A stretch of DNA of 64,000 nucleotides from Maratus speciosus (GCA_963932465.1 OZ010794.1:439519502-439583501), one strand, 5' to 3'; counted from the first letter of the stretch, positions 11,541 through 23,632 are shown. Numbers and translations are program-made. Notes: generated by a model from the sequence alone, not told the origin.

Positions 11541-12299
11541 CAGGGGCGCCATTTCAGAACTTTCTTGGGGGAGGGGGGCAAACATTTTTTGAGGGATGCT
11601 ATATGGCTAAGAATGGGATCCAGGGGGGGTTTACCCCTCCCCCCCGCCCCGTATAAGAAACGTTTACTGACTTATGCTTCAATAACAGTAAAAACTTTGA
11701 ATACGGAAATTCTGAACCAATGAAATATTTCGTTTTAAACATGTTTCCGTCTTAGAAGGTAAAATTTTAATATATTGGACATGATTTTTTTTTCTTTTTA
11801 GACAGGTTTAATTTTTACATGTATCCTCACTGACTGTTAAACCATCCGCTCTATAGTATAGCTCTGAAAAGAGATGTATTAAAGTAAAACTTGTGAAAAC
11901 GAAACCTGTCTATAACAGATTTCTTTCTAGAAGGGGAAAAAATCAAATTTCGTTGAAAAAACATCATACAATTATACTTGCTAAGACGGAAACCTGTTTA
12001 AATGAAGCTTTTTTCTAGTGCGTTTCGAAGTTTTATTTACAGGGGCGCCATTTCATGAGTTTCCTGACGAAGGACAAGGAAACTTTTTCTTTGAGAAACA
12101 GGGAACGTGGAAAATTGCACAACTTGCAGAACTGCACAAATTACACAGAAAAAAAATCCCGCCCAATAAAACATGCTCTTCGTGATTTTGTCTCCATAAC
12201 TTATTTCACAACCATGTGATTATTCCACAATTTTTTTTACATTTTCGTGAAAGTCCACGATTTTTCTTTCTTTCAAAATCCGCAAAATCAAACAGTCAA

Positions 12300-12925
12300 T
12301 GAGTCGCAGAAAAAAATCGCGAATCTTGGGAATTTTGAAAAAAAAAGTCTCAAAATGGTCGCTTAAAAAATCGCTAATTTCTTCAAATGACCGTGGAAAA
12401 TATCACTAATTTCATCAGAGATCCCGAAAAGAAATACAGATTTCGTCAAATGATTGCACAAACAGAACTCTTGAATTTCGTAAAAGGATTGCGAAAAAAA
12501 TCGCGAATTTTGTCAAAAGATTGCGCGAAAAATCACGAAAATTTAGTCGAACAATCGCGCAATAAAATCGAGGAGAAATTCGTCAATTCGTCGCGTAATA
12601 AGGTCTAAAATTTTGTCTAACTCTCGAACAAAAAAATCACGAATATTATTAGTCGGTGGCAGAAACAAAATCACGAATTTCAATAAATGATAGTGATAAG
12701 GAATCGTGAATTTTGTCAACAAAATCACGAAAACAAATATCGAAGTTCGTCAGTTGGTCGCGGAAAAATATTGTGAATTTCGGCAAGTGCTCGCGCGAAA
12801 AAAATCCATTTCGTATAACGTTTTCTGAAAAAAAATCATGAATTCCGTGAATCGATCGCGGAGAAAATAGCAAATTTCGTCAGATGATCCCGAAAAAAAA
12901 AATCATGAAATTCAATCAGTCATGA
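12300..12925. repeat. Degenerate minisatellite, about 33-bp unit
   Basis: About 19 diverged units of 31-35 bp with the approximate form AAAAATCGCGAATTT, then CGTCAAATGATCGCG. CpG-containing words (TCGCG, TTCGTC) are regularly spaced in an otherwise AT-rich region. Units differ by substitutions and 1-3 bp indels, so the array is old. An open frame at 12387-12608 is a by-product of the roughly 11-codon period, and its product is a degenerate 11-residue repeat. Confidence 0.7.
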
Positions 12926-14578
12926 GATAATCAACCAACGAACGTCACGAATAGGTCATGAAATTTGCAAATTTTGTGATCTGTAAGTATAAAAAAAATT
13001 TCGTTAGTGATTTTCTGCAAGTGAAGGTAAAGCGTTCATTTTTTCGGATTGAGTTTTCACTTTTATGAGATGGTTTCATGTTAATCCGATTTTTCAAAGA
13101 AATTCTGAATATTTTTCGATAAAAAACTACATATTTGAACATTAATGAACACTATTTATATATCTTCATTTTTCTACAGAAAAGGTAAAATTTGTAATTA
13201 ATATCCATATAAAAAGCACAAATAAATGCACAAGAATTACTTTCATGTGCATACATATAATTTAAAATTATTTAAAATACATTAGAAAAACCCAGAACGT
13301 TTTCAGTCATCACAAGACCGTCATCAGTGGGATTTAAATGTTATTATTTTCTTTGCGCTTATTCGAGAATTGGCTAGAAGAAAATCATTGCGATTGTTGT
13401 GTCAATGATTTTGACGAGTTTTCCCATTATCAGTTTGCACACAGCTGAGAAGCAACTGATAAAAAAAAAATTCTCACATGTAAGGTCAGTCTGCCTAAAT
13501 GTGATACCCCCTAAATGCGACAATGTTCTTTTACATAAAATCTTAATGCAAGAATCGTAAATAAATGTTATATAATGAAGCATACGAACTTCAGAAACAA
13601 AACCCGAAAATTTTTTTTGCATGTAAAACGGTTTCTTTAAAAGAAATTTCCAATTAAATACACATCATTCATTTTACATCGCCCCCATGTTTCGTAAATG
13701 CGACAATAATTCCCGAAAGTGGCTCATGGTTTTTATTTTTTAACTTTGAAGATGAAATAACCTTATAAACGTCAAGAGCTACGTTGTCCGTTTCAGTTAC
13801 CTGACCAGTTAAACTAAAGAAAAGGCGACCAGTTTCCGGTTTAGAATTTGAAGTGGACTACGCATTTAGGAGAGCTTGTTTTCAGCCTGTGCCTAATAGC
13901 GACATACCTATTGCTGTAAATGCGGCGAAACATTTAGAAGATTAACGAAGAAATTTATATGGGATTTTTTATATATTGTGTTAAAATGATATTTAAATCA
14001 AATTGTATGTTTAATTAAGCTGTGTTGAGTCAGCATAATCCTCTATTAATGTTTTTTTTTTAACCAGGTGTTTAAATATGTGTTTAAGACGACCAAAAAA
14101 GAAAAATACCCTTTTTAAAAATTTTTAATAAAAAAAAGGTGTAAGAAACGCAGTGTCTATTCCAATAACATAATATAGACATATGCTTTAGGAATTTGCA
14201 ATAATTTTACATAATGAAAATTCTGGAAAATCTTGTGTAGAGGGAAAACAATTTATGTTTATTTTAATGCGGTTAAGTAAGTTAATTTTACCAACATTAT
14301 ACCATTCGGTAGCTTAAATGCTGTCTCCGATTAAAACGTGATGCAACTGAGTTATTCCCTGGTTTAGGAGTCATAATTTTGTTAGCACTTTTATAAAATC
14401 TGATATTTTAATTCTGTTTTCACTTTTTATTCGTTATAAACGACATTTTCTACTTTTAAATTAGTAAAAGATAAAAAATAAATAAAATCATGTTTATCTA
14501 AATGAATATTTGTTTCCATATACGTATTTTTAAGTACAGAAAATGTTAATTTTTTTGTGAAAGTGTAAGAAAAATGAA

Positions 14579-14612
14579 GAGGTGTGTGTGTGTGTGTGTG
14601 GGGGGGGGGGGG
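14579..14612. repeat. (GT)n(G)n microsatellite
   Basis: A GT dinucleotide run directly followed by about twelve G. Confidence 0.9.
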
Positions 14613-15411
14613 GTGCAACAGAATATCAGGTACAGAGCTTCTCTGTGGCTTAATCAGAATTATTAGAAATATTGTACGATTTTATCTATTTCAAAGGCTG
14701 ATATATTTATCATGTGACATTTTATAATAAAGTTATATGTGATAAATAGTCTAGTTAACAATACTATAAATATCTTTTAAATACTCTTTTAACCCGTAAG
14801 TTCCACACTGTGAATTCGCACCAACCAAAATGTCGGCGTCTTTAATTAATTCGCATTTTTCATTCAGAAAATAACAATTTTAATAAAATCAAATATTTCA
14901 TTTGGATTCCTTATTAAATTTCGTATATGGATCATGTAGTTATATTTCATTATCACCAGATTGTCAACAAAATTATGCGGAGTTGAAGTTACAGAAACCC
15001 AAATCGCAATGGAGTATAAATTATGGCTTAATATTGACGCGCGAATTTCGAGAATTTTAAACGATGTTTTCTGCGACAATCATTTAATTGTATTTATGGC
15101 CATAGCTTCTTGGCAAAGAAGGATGAGAATTTTTTATATTAGGAACGCATTTATTTATTTGAGGGTTATTTATATTAGGCATTATACTAAACATTCAAAT
15201 AACTTTTGCATATTAGCAGTGTAAAATTGACAAACAACACGGTGCTGCGCGTGATAAACATTTCAAGAATAATATTGGAAAATTTAATTATAATAGTCCT
15301 GTACTTAAATTTTAGTAGAGAAACAGTAGTCTGTGAGTTAATAGAGACTTCATTCATCTTTTAATCAAGTGGTCTCGGAGACCGCTCACAGTAGTTATCC
15401 AACAATTTCTG

Positions 15412-15470
15412 CCACAGCAGTTAAGGGTTAATTAAATCAAAAGATAATTACAATTAACCCTTAACTGCTG
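15412..15470. repeat. Palindrome with TTAA-type tips
   Basis: CAGCAGTTAAGGGTTAA and its complement TTAACCCTTAACTGCTG face each other across about 20 bp. The words resemble piggyBac-type tips in inside-out order, and a diverged relative lies at about 15715. Confidence 0.5.
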
Positions 15471-16234
15471 TTAGAGCTGCTTTTTTTTTTAATTTTCACA
15501 GTTTAACTTGTAATTTCCAGTTTAACTATCGATACAGCGAAATTTTGCTTCATTTGGAGCCTAGTACTATTGTTTGAAATATTTGAAAAATCGAAATTTT
15601 ATTAGAAACAGTACTGTACAAACAGTATTTTATGAGTTAATCGTGCATTTTATTCATATTTCAATCGAATGGTTTTGCAAACCGCTCGCAGTTGTAATGT
15701 GGCTATTTTCTGTCACAGCAGTTAATCGTTAAATGAACTTTTTCAGATGAATTGCCATGTATAAAATGCATTATTAAATTTAGGACACGTCTCATTTAGG
15801 ATTTTCCTGCCATAAATGCGACAAGAAAGACCTAAATGCGACAATCCTATATTGTGGTTTTATACTACAGATAATTATTAAATTTCTACAAAACAAGTTA
15901 GTTTTGAAATAAAGGTAAAACATTCAGTAATTTGTTGCTTAATAAAATATACATTCATATAATAAAATCCCAAATATACCCAAATGCAACAAAACTACGG
16001 GGAATCGTGTCCCATTTAGGCAGACTGACCTTATTTTTAAAATTAACCAAAGTACTCATTAAAGATATATGTCTCACCTTGAGGGAGTTCGAATAGTAAA
16101 GCTTTAGGAATTTTTTTTTTTTGATAATTATTAATTTCTATGCATAAGCATTTATTTAATGCATATGTTTTTATTGCAATAAAATTCTAGAGTTTGAGCA
16201 ATTTTCTAATATTTGTTTGAATCTGACATTTGAT

Positions 16235-17808
16235 TAGGGATGCACAGAATATTCTGTATCTATTCGATATTCGGCCATACCACCGAATATTCGGTTAGGC
16301 CGAATATCAAACTATTCGGTTTGCCAAATACTTAAAAACCTCTTACAAATATTTTTTTAAACGTTACAAAACTTCTACATTTAACTGTCAATTAATAAAG
16401 ATATTCAGAATAATTAGAATCTTTAAATAAAAGAGAATTATTTTATATTATTTATTTGTTGTTTTAAAGATGTCACTTAAAAAAATTAACCATTAATGAC
16501 ATGTCATTTGTTCATGGGAATTAATAAATGTGGAAATGAAAGTTACTGAGCAACTGGTATACTTACTGGTAAATAATCCGTTTCTTGCTTTTTCGCAAAC
16601 AGGATGTTTCTAAACAAAATGGAAGAAAATTTCAGGGGTAATAATAATTTTTTGTCCAGTAACTCAGGATCGCAATTCACTTATTCAGTCAGAAATACAG
16701 TGTAACCCCAAGTCAAACTCTAATTTTCTTTTGTTACTTTAACAATAATGAGGGTATTGTAACTATATTGTCAACAGAGTTACTTTAATTTCTGTGGAAT
16801 ATGATAACATGACGACAAGTGCTGGAAATATCAAACATTCATATCTAAACAGCACTGAGCTAGAAATTATTTTATTAAGAATGCAGCTAACAATACTTAT
16901 ACTGTACCACTGGCCAAAATCCAGTTTCTTCCAAGGATATCATCACATTCTATACAAGCAAATTAATGTGATGCAAATTTCGCTGAAATATCTTCATTTT
17001 TATACAGTTATAAACGAAAATTCTGCTACGGCTGGAAAACATTTCATTTTTGATGAAAGAAGTGGAATGAGGGGTCATGGCTCTTTTTTTGGGGGGGGGG
17101 GGGGGGAGGAGGGTCACATCTCTTAATAAGAAGTTTTTATATTGAAGGCTGTTCCCATATCCAAAATGGCTATTTTCTGATACTTTTGGGAAGTCATTTT
17201 CATTCGGAAATACAAAAAAAATTGCATTAATATTCTTAAACGTATAAAATGCACACATTTTATTCAGATACCAAGAAATTGAAGAATTTTCCATTTTCTT
17301 ATAAAGGCAAAGAATCATCCAGAACTGGAGCATTTTAAGCTAATTTTTAGGACTTGATAGTTACAAAAAGGCTTGATATGTTGCTTCTTGTTCAATATGA
17401 GATAATTCTTTTCATTTGTTTGAATTAATTGAAGTCATGAAATTTAAATTTTGTTATTCAAAAATTTTTTAAACCATCCTCTTCTTAAATAATAACTCAA
17501 AAAATACTTTTTTTAGTACAAAATTTACTTATAAAAATAGTCTTGTTTGTCTAAATGGAAGTATCTGTGCTAAATATTATAAAAAATTGTTTGAAATTTA
17601 ACTTTTTAATGTTAACTGAGATATAAAAGTATTTGGCCCGCCGAATATTCGGTACTCGGCCGAATAGATACTATTCGGCTGGCCTAAAATTCGGTATTCA
17701 GCCTAACAGTTAGTATTTGGCTGGCCAAATATTCGGTATTCGGTTTACCTGTAGGTCAAATATTCGGCATTCGGTATTCAGTCAAAATCACTATTCGGTG
17801 CATGCCTA
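16235..17808. mobile_element. hAT-like non-autonomous element, copy 1
   Basis: Termini TAGGGATGCAC ... GTGCATGCCTA with many CCGAATATTCGG-like palindromic words inside both ends. Flanks CATTTGAT (16227-16234) and CCTTTGAT (17809-17816) agree at 7 of 8 bases. The inverted copy at 21769-23038 has the matching flanks, so this was one insertion later duplicated with its surroundings. No transposase. A 310-bp block at about 17063-17372 is a later insertion. Confidence 0.75.
17063..17372. repeat. 310-bp inserted repeat, copy 1
   Basis: Present here but absent from the inverted paralogue near 22200-22210. It starts GGGGTCATGGCTC with a T run and a long G run, and ends ACTTGATAGTTACAAAAA. It is almost identical to 18056-18366. 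A weaker relative is recognisable at about 28040-28200. Confidence 0.75.
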
Positions 17809-18055
17809 CCTTTGATGGTTGATAAATTTTCTGAAATATCAAATTCCTTGGGGGAGGGGGCTATTGCCCCCCTCAAATGGCGTCCCTGGTTTGTTGTTGC
17901 CGAAACGTCAATGAGTTCTTACTGTGAGACACGAAAACTTTTGGTTTCTGTCTATTAGTCTGTCTGTCTCTTTGTGTTAACTGCCGCAAAAAGAATCCGA
18001 TCAGCGTGAAATTAAGTGGGCATAGCATATTCGTGAGGTATACAAGGGCGGATCC

Positions 18056-18366
18056 AGCCCCCCATTTAGAGAGGGGTCCTGGCTCTTTTTTTGGGGGGGG
18101 GAGGAGGAGGGTCACATCTCTTAATAAGAAGTTTTTATATTGAAGGCTGTTCCCATATCCAAAAAGGCTATTTTCTGATACTTTTGGAAGTCATTTTCAT
18201 TCGGAAATACAAAAAAAATTGCATTAATATTCTTAAACGTATAAAATGCACACATTTTATTCAGATACCAAGAAATTGAAGAATTTTCCATTTTCTTATA
18301 AAGGCAAAGAATCATCCAGAACTGGAGCATTTTAAGCTAATTTTTAGGACTTGATAGTTACAAAAA
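18056..18366. repeat. 310-bp inserted repeat, copy 2
   Basis: Near-identical, same-orientation copy of 17063-17372, with a shorter G run. It is preceded by GGGCGGATCCAGCCCC, a word common at ends of TIR elements. No coding capacity. Confidence 0.8.
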
Positions 18367-18652
18367 TGCCGTCACGAGGGAGCAATTGGCTGTCGCGGTC
18401 TAAAATTCAGTTTAAACCCCCACATTTTACGGAGGTTTCCCGAAAGATTATTTGCCTTTATCGAAAAATGGAAAACGCTAATCAATCACATTTGTTCTGA
18501 ATAAGTGCACTTCCCAATGTCTTACACTTGAGATTAAAAATGACGTCATGGATATGTCAGAAGTTAGCTACTTTGGATTCAGGTAGAGCTTTCGAGAGTC
18601 AGAAAGATTCTCATTGTTGAGCAAGGGATAAATTTGAAAGAATTTAAATATA

Positions 18653-18710
18653 CTAGGGGGCTCTGCCCCCTACGAGCTACGCTCGTCAACCCCCGTTCAG
18701 ACACCGCAGA
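18653..18710 (-). mobile_element. Helitron-like 3' terminus (candidate)
   Basis: On the minus strand the sequence ends in a hairpin GGGGGCAGAGCCCCC followed by CTAG and a T. A second small hairpin (CGAGCGTAGCTCG) lies just inside. CTRR ends with a nearby hairpin are typical of Helitrons, although here the hairpin abuts the end instead of lying about 10 nt upstream. The 5' end was not found. The rest of the element would lie to the right. Confidence 0.35.
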
Positions 18711-20067
18711 CTCTAACAGCACGCTAATTTGATCGCCTTTAAAAAGATTTCGGAAGATTGAATTATAATTTGAATCTGACAATTATAATATGACGTAATT
18801 TTCACCAAACTTTTCTTTCTCTTTTTAATATTCACGTCAAAATACTTTTGTTAGAAATGAAATATTATGATCATCTTAAAATGTCAAGTAAATGTCTCGC
18901 GCAATTTTTAAATTAAAATTGTTTTGCAATATTATTTTTTGTTCATTTTACGTAATAAGTGTAATATGACGTAAATTCTCCTATTTAGGACTTCTAACGC
19001 ATGTTACTGAATTTATTATTTTACAATATTCTTTCTCATTTAAAATTCACGTGTAACTATAGTTTTTATGACGTAATTTTCAATGAGTTCCTGCTTTTTA
19101 TATTTTTTGTTTATAATAGTCACGTGTAAAATAAATTTTTAATTTGAAGCAAACATTACTGTTTGCGCTGTTTATACAGCTGGCAACAGGTTAAATTAGT
19201 ACAATTTTCTAAAATTTGTAAAAAATATCTCTCGAAATGCTGAAAATTTGAATTTAAAATAGAAATAAAACCTCGAAAAATTATTCAAATTAAAAAGTAA
19301 CTGCAATCTGCACACCGGGAAATTCTGACGCATAAAATGATCTAAAAATGATTAAATTCCTATGTGCAGTTTTTTCTCCTATAAAACTTTTTTAATGGAA
19401 CGATTTTGTCCAACTTTGGCATTAAATATCTCTTAAAATAATTCTTCGATTTGAAAACTGTCTGCATCAGCGTGTTTATCAAACATTTTTCTATAATACT
19501 ACCGATTTTCATATTTTTGTATGCAACAGGTTTTTTAATATTAACGAAGAAAGACCTCCGGTCACAAAAAATTCAAAACCGGCGGCGGCGGCGGTGACAG
19601 CGGTAGTTACTTTTTTTTAGAATAGAGAGATATTTCATTTTTAAAATGTCCTGTAGAAATTTTCTTCGTTCAGGGGGGGGGGGGGGGTGTCATGACCCCC
19701 GTGTCTTCCCCCTTTGATCCGCCATTGGCTGTATAGTTTTTGGTTAAATTTGGTTCATTCGTTCGGAAAATATGACAGATTTTATTTTGCTCCATAATGC
19801 TTTTCTACGGCAAGTCAAACGATTTTCAAACTTCCATTTGTTGAAATAAAATGGCACGTTTGATTAATGGATTTAAATGTTAAATTATGGATACTAAAAT
19901 TTCCAAATAAAGGTTTTAAATTATTCCTATTATTTTGAATTTTTATCAATATATTTGTCAGATTTTTTAATTTACGTGTATAATTTTTTGTGGAACTTTA
20001 TATATGTATTCCAATAAGATAAAGCATTTTTAAAATTAATTTTCTTATTTTACATGATACATATTAT
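18711..20067. other. AT-rich DNA with microsatellites, no gene seen
   Basis: Contains recurring TGACGTAA words, a (CGG)n run at about 19582-19594 and a run of about 17 G at 19672. No supported coding region. Confidence 0.5.
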
Positions 20068-20835
20068 TAACCATTTGGAAAAATGGTTATTGTTCTCGTC
20101 AGGGTAGGAAATCAAAAGCATATCTGAATGTTTTTATTGGTTTAATCCGCATTTTATTCGTTTTCTGATTGGTCTATACAGTAATCTGTATTTCCCTTTA
20201 CTTTCAACAGAGATGGATACCTTCTGTTGCCACTATGACAAAAAAGTAATTAAAACTACAAAAAAAAAAAAAAAATAATAACTCAGAAACAAATTGAGAT
20301 ACAGCTTTCAAACAAATTGCATTTAAAAGTACATTTTTTTCTCTATCCGACGGTGCAGAAAGTAATATTGTCGGATGTTTAGAAGTTTAAGAATGAAATT
20401 TCATTTAAAATTGGTAGTCAGATTTTTTGGAAATCTGACGATGGAAAAGCCTTTTCCCGAACAGCCAATGATATGCTTGGATAAAACGTAAGTTTCAGGT
20501 GGATAATAACTAATGAAAATGAAAGAAAATGAATAACAATTTCTGCCAAACAGTTAATTTTAATTTGTAAGATTTTCACGTGCAAAAGAAAAATGGAATA
20601 CGCCAATTAAAAATAAAAAAAAAGATAAATAGGACAGGAATGAATACATATAAATATTTCACACCAAATACGAGTCGCAGGCGATTTTTGTCGCTTGGAA
20701 TTTTTACGTGTAATAACGCTATTAATGTTTAATTCATGGCGAATGTAATGTATGATCAACTCCGTGCGATTTTTTATGTCTTAAATTTTAGTTTTTGAAA
20801 AAATCATTTTCCAAATGGTCGTTGTAATTTGTTCT
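20068..20835. repeat. Dispersed foldback-type repeat, copy 1
   Basis: Bounded by CCATTTGGAAAAATGG at 20071 and CATTTTCCAAATGG ending at 20818, which are inverted. An opposite-orientation copy is at 30757-31328. Homology extends slightly beyond the tips on both sides (ATTAACC, and TCGTTGTAATTTGTTC), so the exact ends are uncertain. No coding capacity. Confidence 0.65.
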
Positions 20836-21300
20836 TTTTATTTTCCTTTTCTCCGTTGCCTAGCGACTGTTATTCGTAGCCTATCATTGCGTCAAATATG
20901 AATGAAGTTAGTAAATTACGTTAATTTGAATGTAGGTACTATTAAAAGGCTATCACAAAAAATATTTTATAGCGCCAAATCGACGCAATTTATGCAATTA
21001 ACGGTGGGCATGATAATGAATGATTTTCCAGTAGATTTATAGATCTCCAGATATGCCTATTTTGGGGGGCTTTTAATATGTTATTGCTATCGCATGGATT
21101 AGGATGTTTTACCATGCTATAAGGTTACAGTTAGTACAGTTAAAGGCATATAAATCCTTTTTAACACTTTGCAACATAGATGAAAACTGAAAAGTGTTTA
21201 TGACTTCAGTTTGTCCATCTGTCGACTGCCGTGTGTCTCTGCGTGCTCAAACTCGCGTAAATATAGTCGGGATTACATATAATTGATATACGTTATTGAG
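20836..21300. other. AT-rich spacer, no gene seen
   Basis: No open frame or element termini that I can support. Confidence 0.4.
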
Positions 21301-21679
21301 GTTTGCCAAAGTATGGTATTGTAAATGAAGTGTGTAGCATTCATAGCTCAATTACAGGGGCACTCAACACTATTCCGTTACATTATAGTCTTTGGGAAAA
21401 TCATCTGCGGTGTATTTTAATAATGTTACACAATTTTAAACGTAATGACATTTATATACATTATTAAGCTGCACTAGAACCTGGTTACTATAAAATATGC
21501 TATGTGTAGCACTTACAGCATGCGTACAGAGAACTCAAAAGTATTCATAATATTACAATCTTTGAAGAAAATTCTTTTGTGTCGTTTTTTAATGATGTTA
21601 CTCTGTTACTAAAATCGATGTGTATTTTTGTAGTATATGGGGTGCAAAGCATATGTTTTTTTCAGGATCACACAAAAGC
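21300..21679. repeat. Diverged tandem repeat with TTACAGGG core
   Basis: About three units of 150-170 bp. Each carries a GTGTAGCA...TTACAG..(A/C)CACTCAA-like core followed by CATTATAGTCTTTG-like sequence. The same family fills much of 31600-33900 and recurs near 55300-55620. Confidence 0.5.
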
Positions 21680-23605
21680 AGGGGCACCATTTGAGGGGGG
21701 CTGGGGGGTGCAATAGCCCCCCCCCCCAAGGAATTTGATATTTCAGAAAATTTATCAACCATCAAATGTAGGGATGCACCGAATAGTGATTTTGGCTGAA
21801 TACCAAATGCCGAATATTTGGCCTGCTGGTAAACCGAATACCGAATATTCGGCCTGCCGAATAGTAACTGTTAGGCTGAATACCGAATATTAGGCCAGCC
21901 GAATAGTATCTATTCGGCCGAATACCGTAAATTCGGCTGGCCAAATACTTTTATGTCTCAGTGTTTAACGTTAAAAAGTTAAATTTTAAACAATTTTTTA
22001 TAATATTTAGCACAGATACTTCCATTTTGATAAACAAGACTATTTTTATAAGTAAATTTTGTGCTAAAAAAAGTATGTTTTGAGTTATTATTTAAGAAGA
22101 GGATGGTTTAAAAAAATTTTAATAACAAAATTTAAATTCCATGACTTCAATTAATTCAAACAAATGAAAAGAATTCTCTCATATTGAACAAGAAGCAACG
22201 TATCATTTCACTTCTTTCATCAAAAATGAAAGGTGTACAAGCCGTAGCAGAATTTTCGTTTATAACTGTATAAAAATGAAGATATTTTAGCGAAATTTGC
22301 ATCACATTAATTTGCTTGTATAGAATGTGATGATGTCCTTGGAAGAGACTGGATTTTGGCCAGTGGTACAGTATAAGTATTGTTAGATGCATTCTTAAAA
22401 TAATGCCTAGCTTAGTGCTGTTTAGATATGAATGGTTGCTATTTCCAGCACTTCTCGTCATGTTATCATATTTCACAGAAATTAAAGTAACTCTGTTGAC
22501 AATATAGTTACAATACCTTCATTATTGTTAAAGTAACAAAAGAAAATTAAATTTTGGGGATATACACTGTATTTCTGACTGTATAAGTGAATTGCGATCC
22601 TGATTTACTGGACAAAAAATTGCCTGTTTTGATGCTTATTATTACCCCTGAAATTTTCGACCATTTTGTTTAGAAACATCCTGTTTGCGAAAAAGCAAGA
22701 AACGGATTATTTACCAGTCAATACTCAGTAACTTGCATTTCCACATTTATTAATTCCCATGAACAAATGATATGTCATTAATGGTTAATTTTTTTAAGTG
22801 ACATTTTTAAAACAACAAATAACATAAAATCATGCTCTTTTATTTAAAGATTCTAATTATTCTGAATATCTTTATTAATTGACAGTTAAAAGTAGAACAT
22901 AACTGTAACGTTTAAAAAAATATTTTGAAGAGGTTTTTTAAGTATTCGGGAAACCGAATAGTTTGATATTCGGCCTAACCGAATATTCGGTAGTATGGCC
23001 GAATAGCGAATAGATACCGAATATTCGGTGCATCCCTAATCAAATATGATTCAAACAAATATTAGAAAATTGCTGAAACTCTAAAATAACTCATCAGATT
23101 TTATTGCAATAAAAACATATGCATTAAATAAATGCTTGTGCATAAAAATTAATAATTATCAAAAAAATTTCCTAAAGCCTTACTATTCGAACTCCCTGAA
23201 GGTGAGACATATATCTTTAATTAGTACTTTGATTAATTTTAAAAATACACGTGAGAATTTTTTTTTGTCAGTTGCTTCTCAGCTGTGTGCAAATTGATCT
23301 TGGGAAAACTCGTCAAAATCATAGACGAGTTTTTCTAATCACAATGGTTTTCTTCTAGCCAATTCTCAAATAAGCACAAAGAAAATAATAACATTTAAAT
23401 CCCACTGATGACGGTCTTGTGATGACTGAAAATGTTATGGGGTTTTCTAATGTATTTTAAATAATTTTAAATTATATGTATACACATGAAAGTAATTCTT
23501 GTACATTTATTTGTGCTTTTTATATGAGTATTAATTAAAAATTTTACCTTTTCTGTAGAAAAATAAAGATATATATATAGTATTCATTAATGTTCAAATA
23601 TGTAG
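21680..23605. repeat. Inverted duplication, copy 2
   Basis: Reverse-complement counterpart of 13120-17888, lacking the 2549-bp and 310-bp insertions and therefore acting as empty-site evidence for both. The left end reads CAGGGGCACCATTTGAGG. Confidence 0.8.
21769..23038. mobile_element. hAT-like non-autonomous element, copy 2
   Basis: Starts TAGGGATGCACCGAATAG and ends GAATATTCGGTGCATCCCTA, with flanks ATCAAATG (21761-21768) and ATCAAATA (23039-23046). Rich in CCGAATA/TATTCGG words in both terminal 150-200 bp. The open frame at 22156-22476 on the minus strand matches the copy-1 frame at 16794-17126, but neither shows a transposase motif. Confidence 0.75.
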
Positions 23606-23632
23606 TTTAACTAAAAAATAATGTAGTTGAAC

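Larger units (their letters stand above)
13483..16031. mobile_element. 2.55-kb TIR element with TA target duplication
   Basis: Inverted termini AGGTCAGTCTGCCTAAATG and the complement CATTTAGGCAGACTGACCT are flanked by TA at 13481-13482 and 16032-16033. The paralogous locus at about 23250 (reverse complement CACGTGTATTTTTAAAATTAA) shows the uninterrupted TA, confirming the boundaries exactly. TAAATGCGACAA-like words recur near both ends (13505, 13697, 13915, 15812, 15830), as subterminal repeats. No transposase was recognised; open frames inside are 60-90 codons without motifs. It is probably a non-autonomous Tc1/mariner-type element. It carries a palindrome at about 15412-15470 with GTTAAGGGTTAA ends. 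Confidence 0.8.
11541..17888. mobile_element. Possible composite TIR element (about 6.3 kb)
   Basis: The left tip CAGGGGCGCCATTTCAG at 11541 and the complement of the right tip, CAGGGACGCCATTTGAGG, at 17888 match as inverted termini. Both are followed by G-rich sequence. The flanks ATTTGTTG (11533-11540) and GTTTGTTG (17889-17896) agree at 7 of 8 bases, as expected for a hAT-type 8-bp duplication. A second tip-like sequence at 12040 makes the true left end ambiguous. The interval contains a minisatellite and nested elements. It is an inference from the termini only. Confidence 0.35.
13120..17888. repeat. Inverted duplication, copy 1 (with insertions)
   Basis: Matches the reverse complement of 21680-23605, from TTTGAACATTAATGAA on the left to CAAATGG(C/T)G(T/C)CCCTG on the right. 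Copy 1 has two extra blocks that copy 2 lacks: a 2549-bp TA-flanked element (13483-16031) and a block of about 310 bp (17063-17372). Confidence 0.8.

Noticed and set aside
12387..12608. Coding gene in the minisatellite
   Set aside because: The open frame results from a period near 33 bp (11 codons); the product is a degenerate 11-residue repeat and the frame is broken by unit-length changes on both sides.
12300..12925. CRISPR-like array
   Set aside because: Units are contiguous and degenerate without constant repeats and unique spacers, and the context is eukaryotic.
16794..17126. 110-codon plus-strand frame and its inverted counterpart as a gene
   Set aside because: Both copies are inside the non-autonomous hAT-like element, have no transposase motif, and the frame in copy 1 runs into an inserted G-run repeat.
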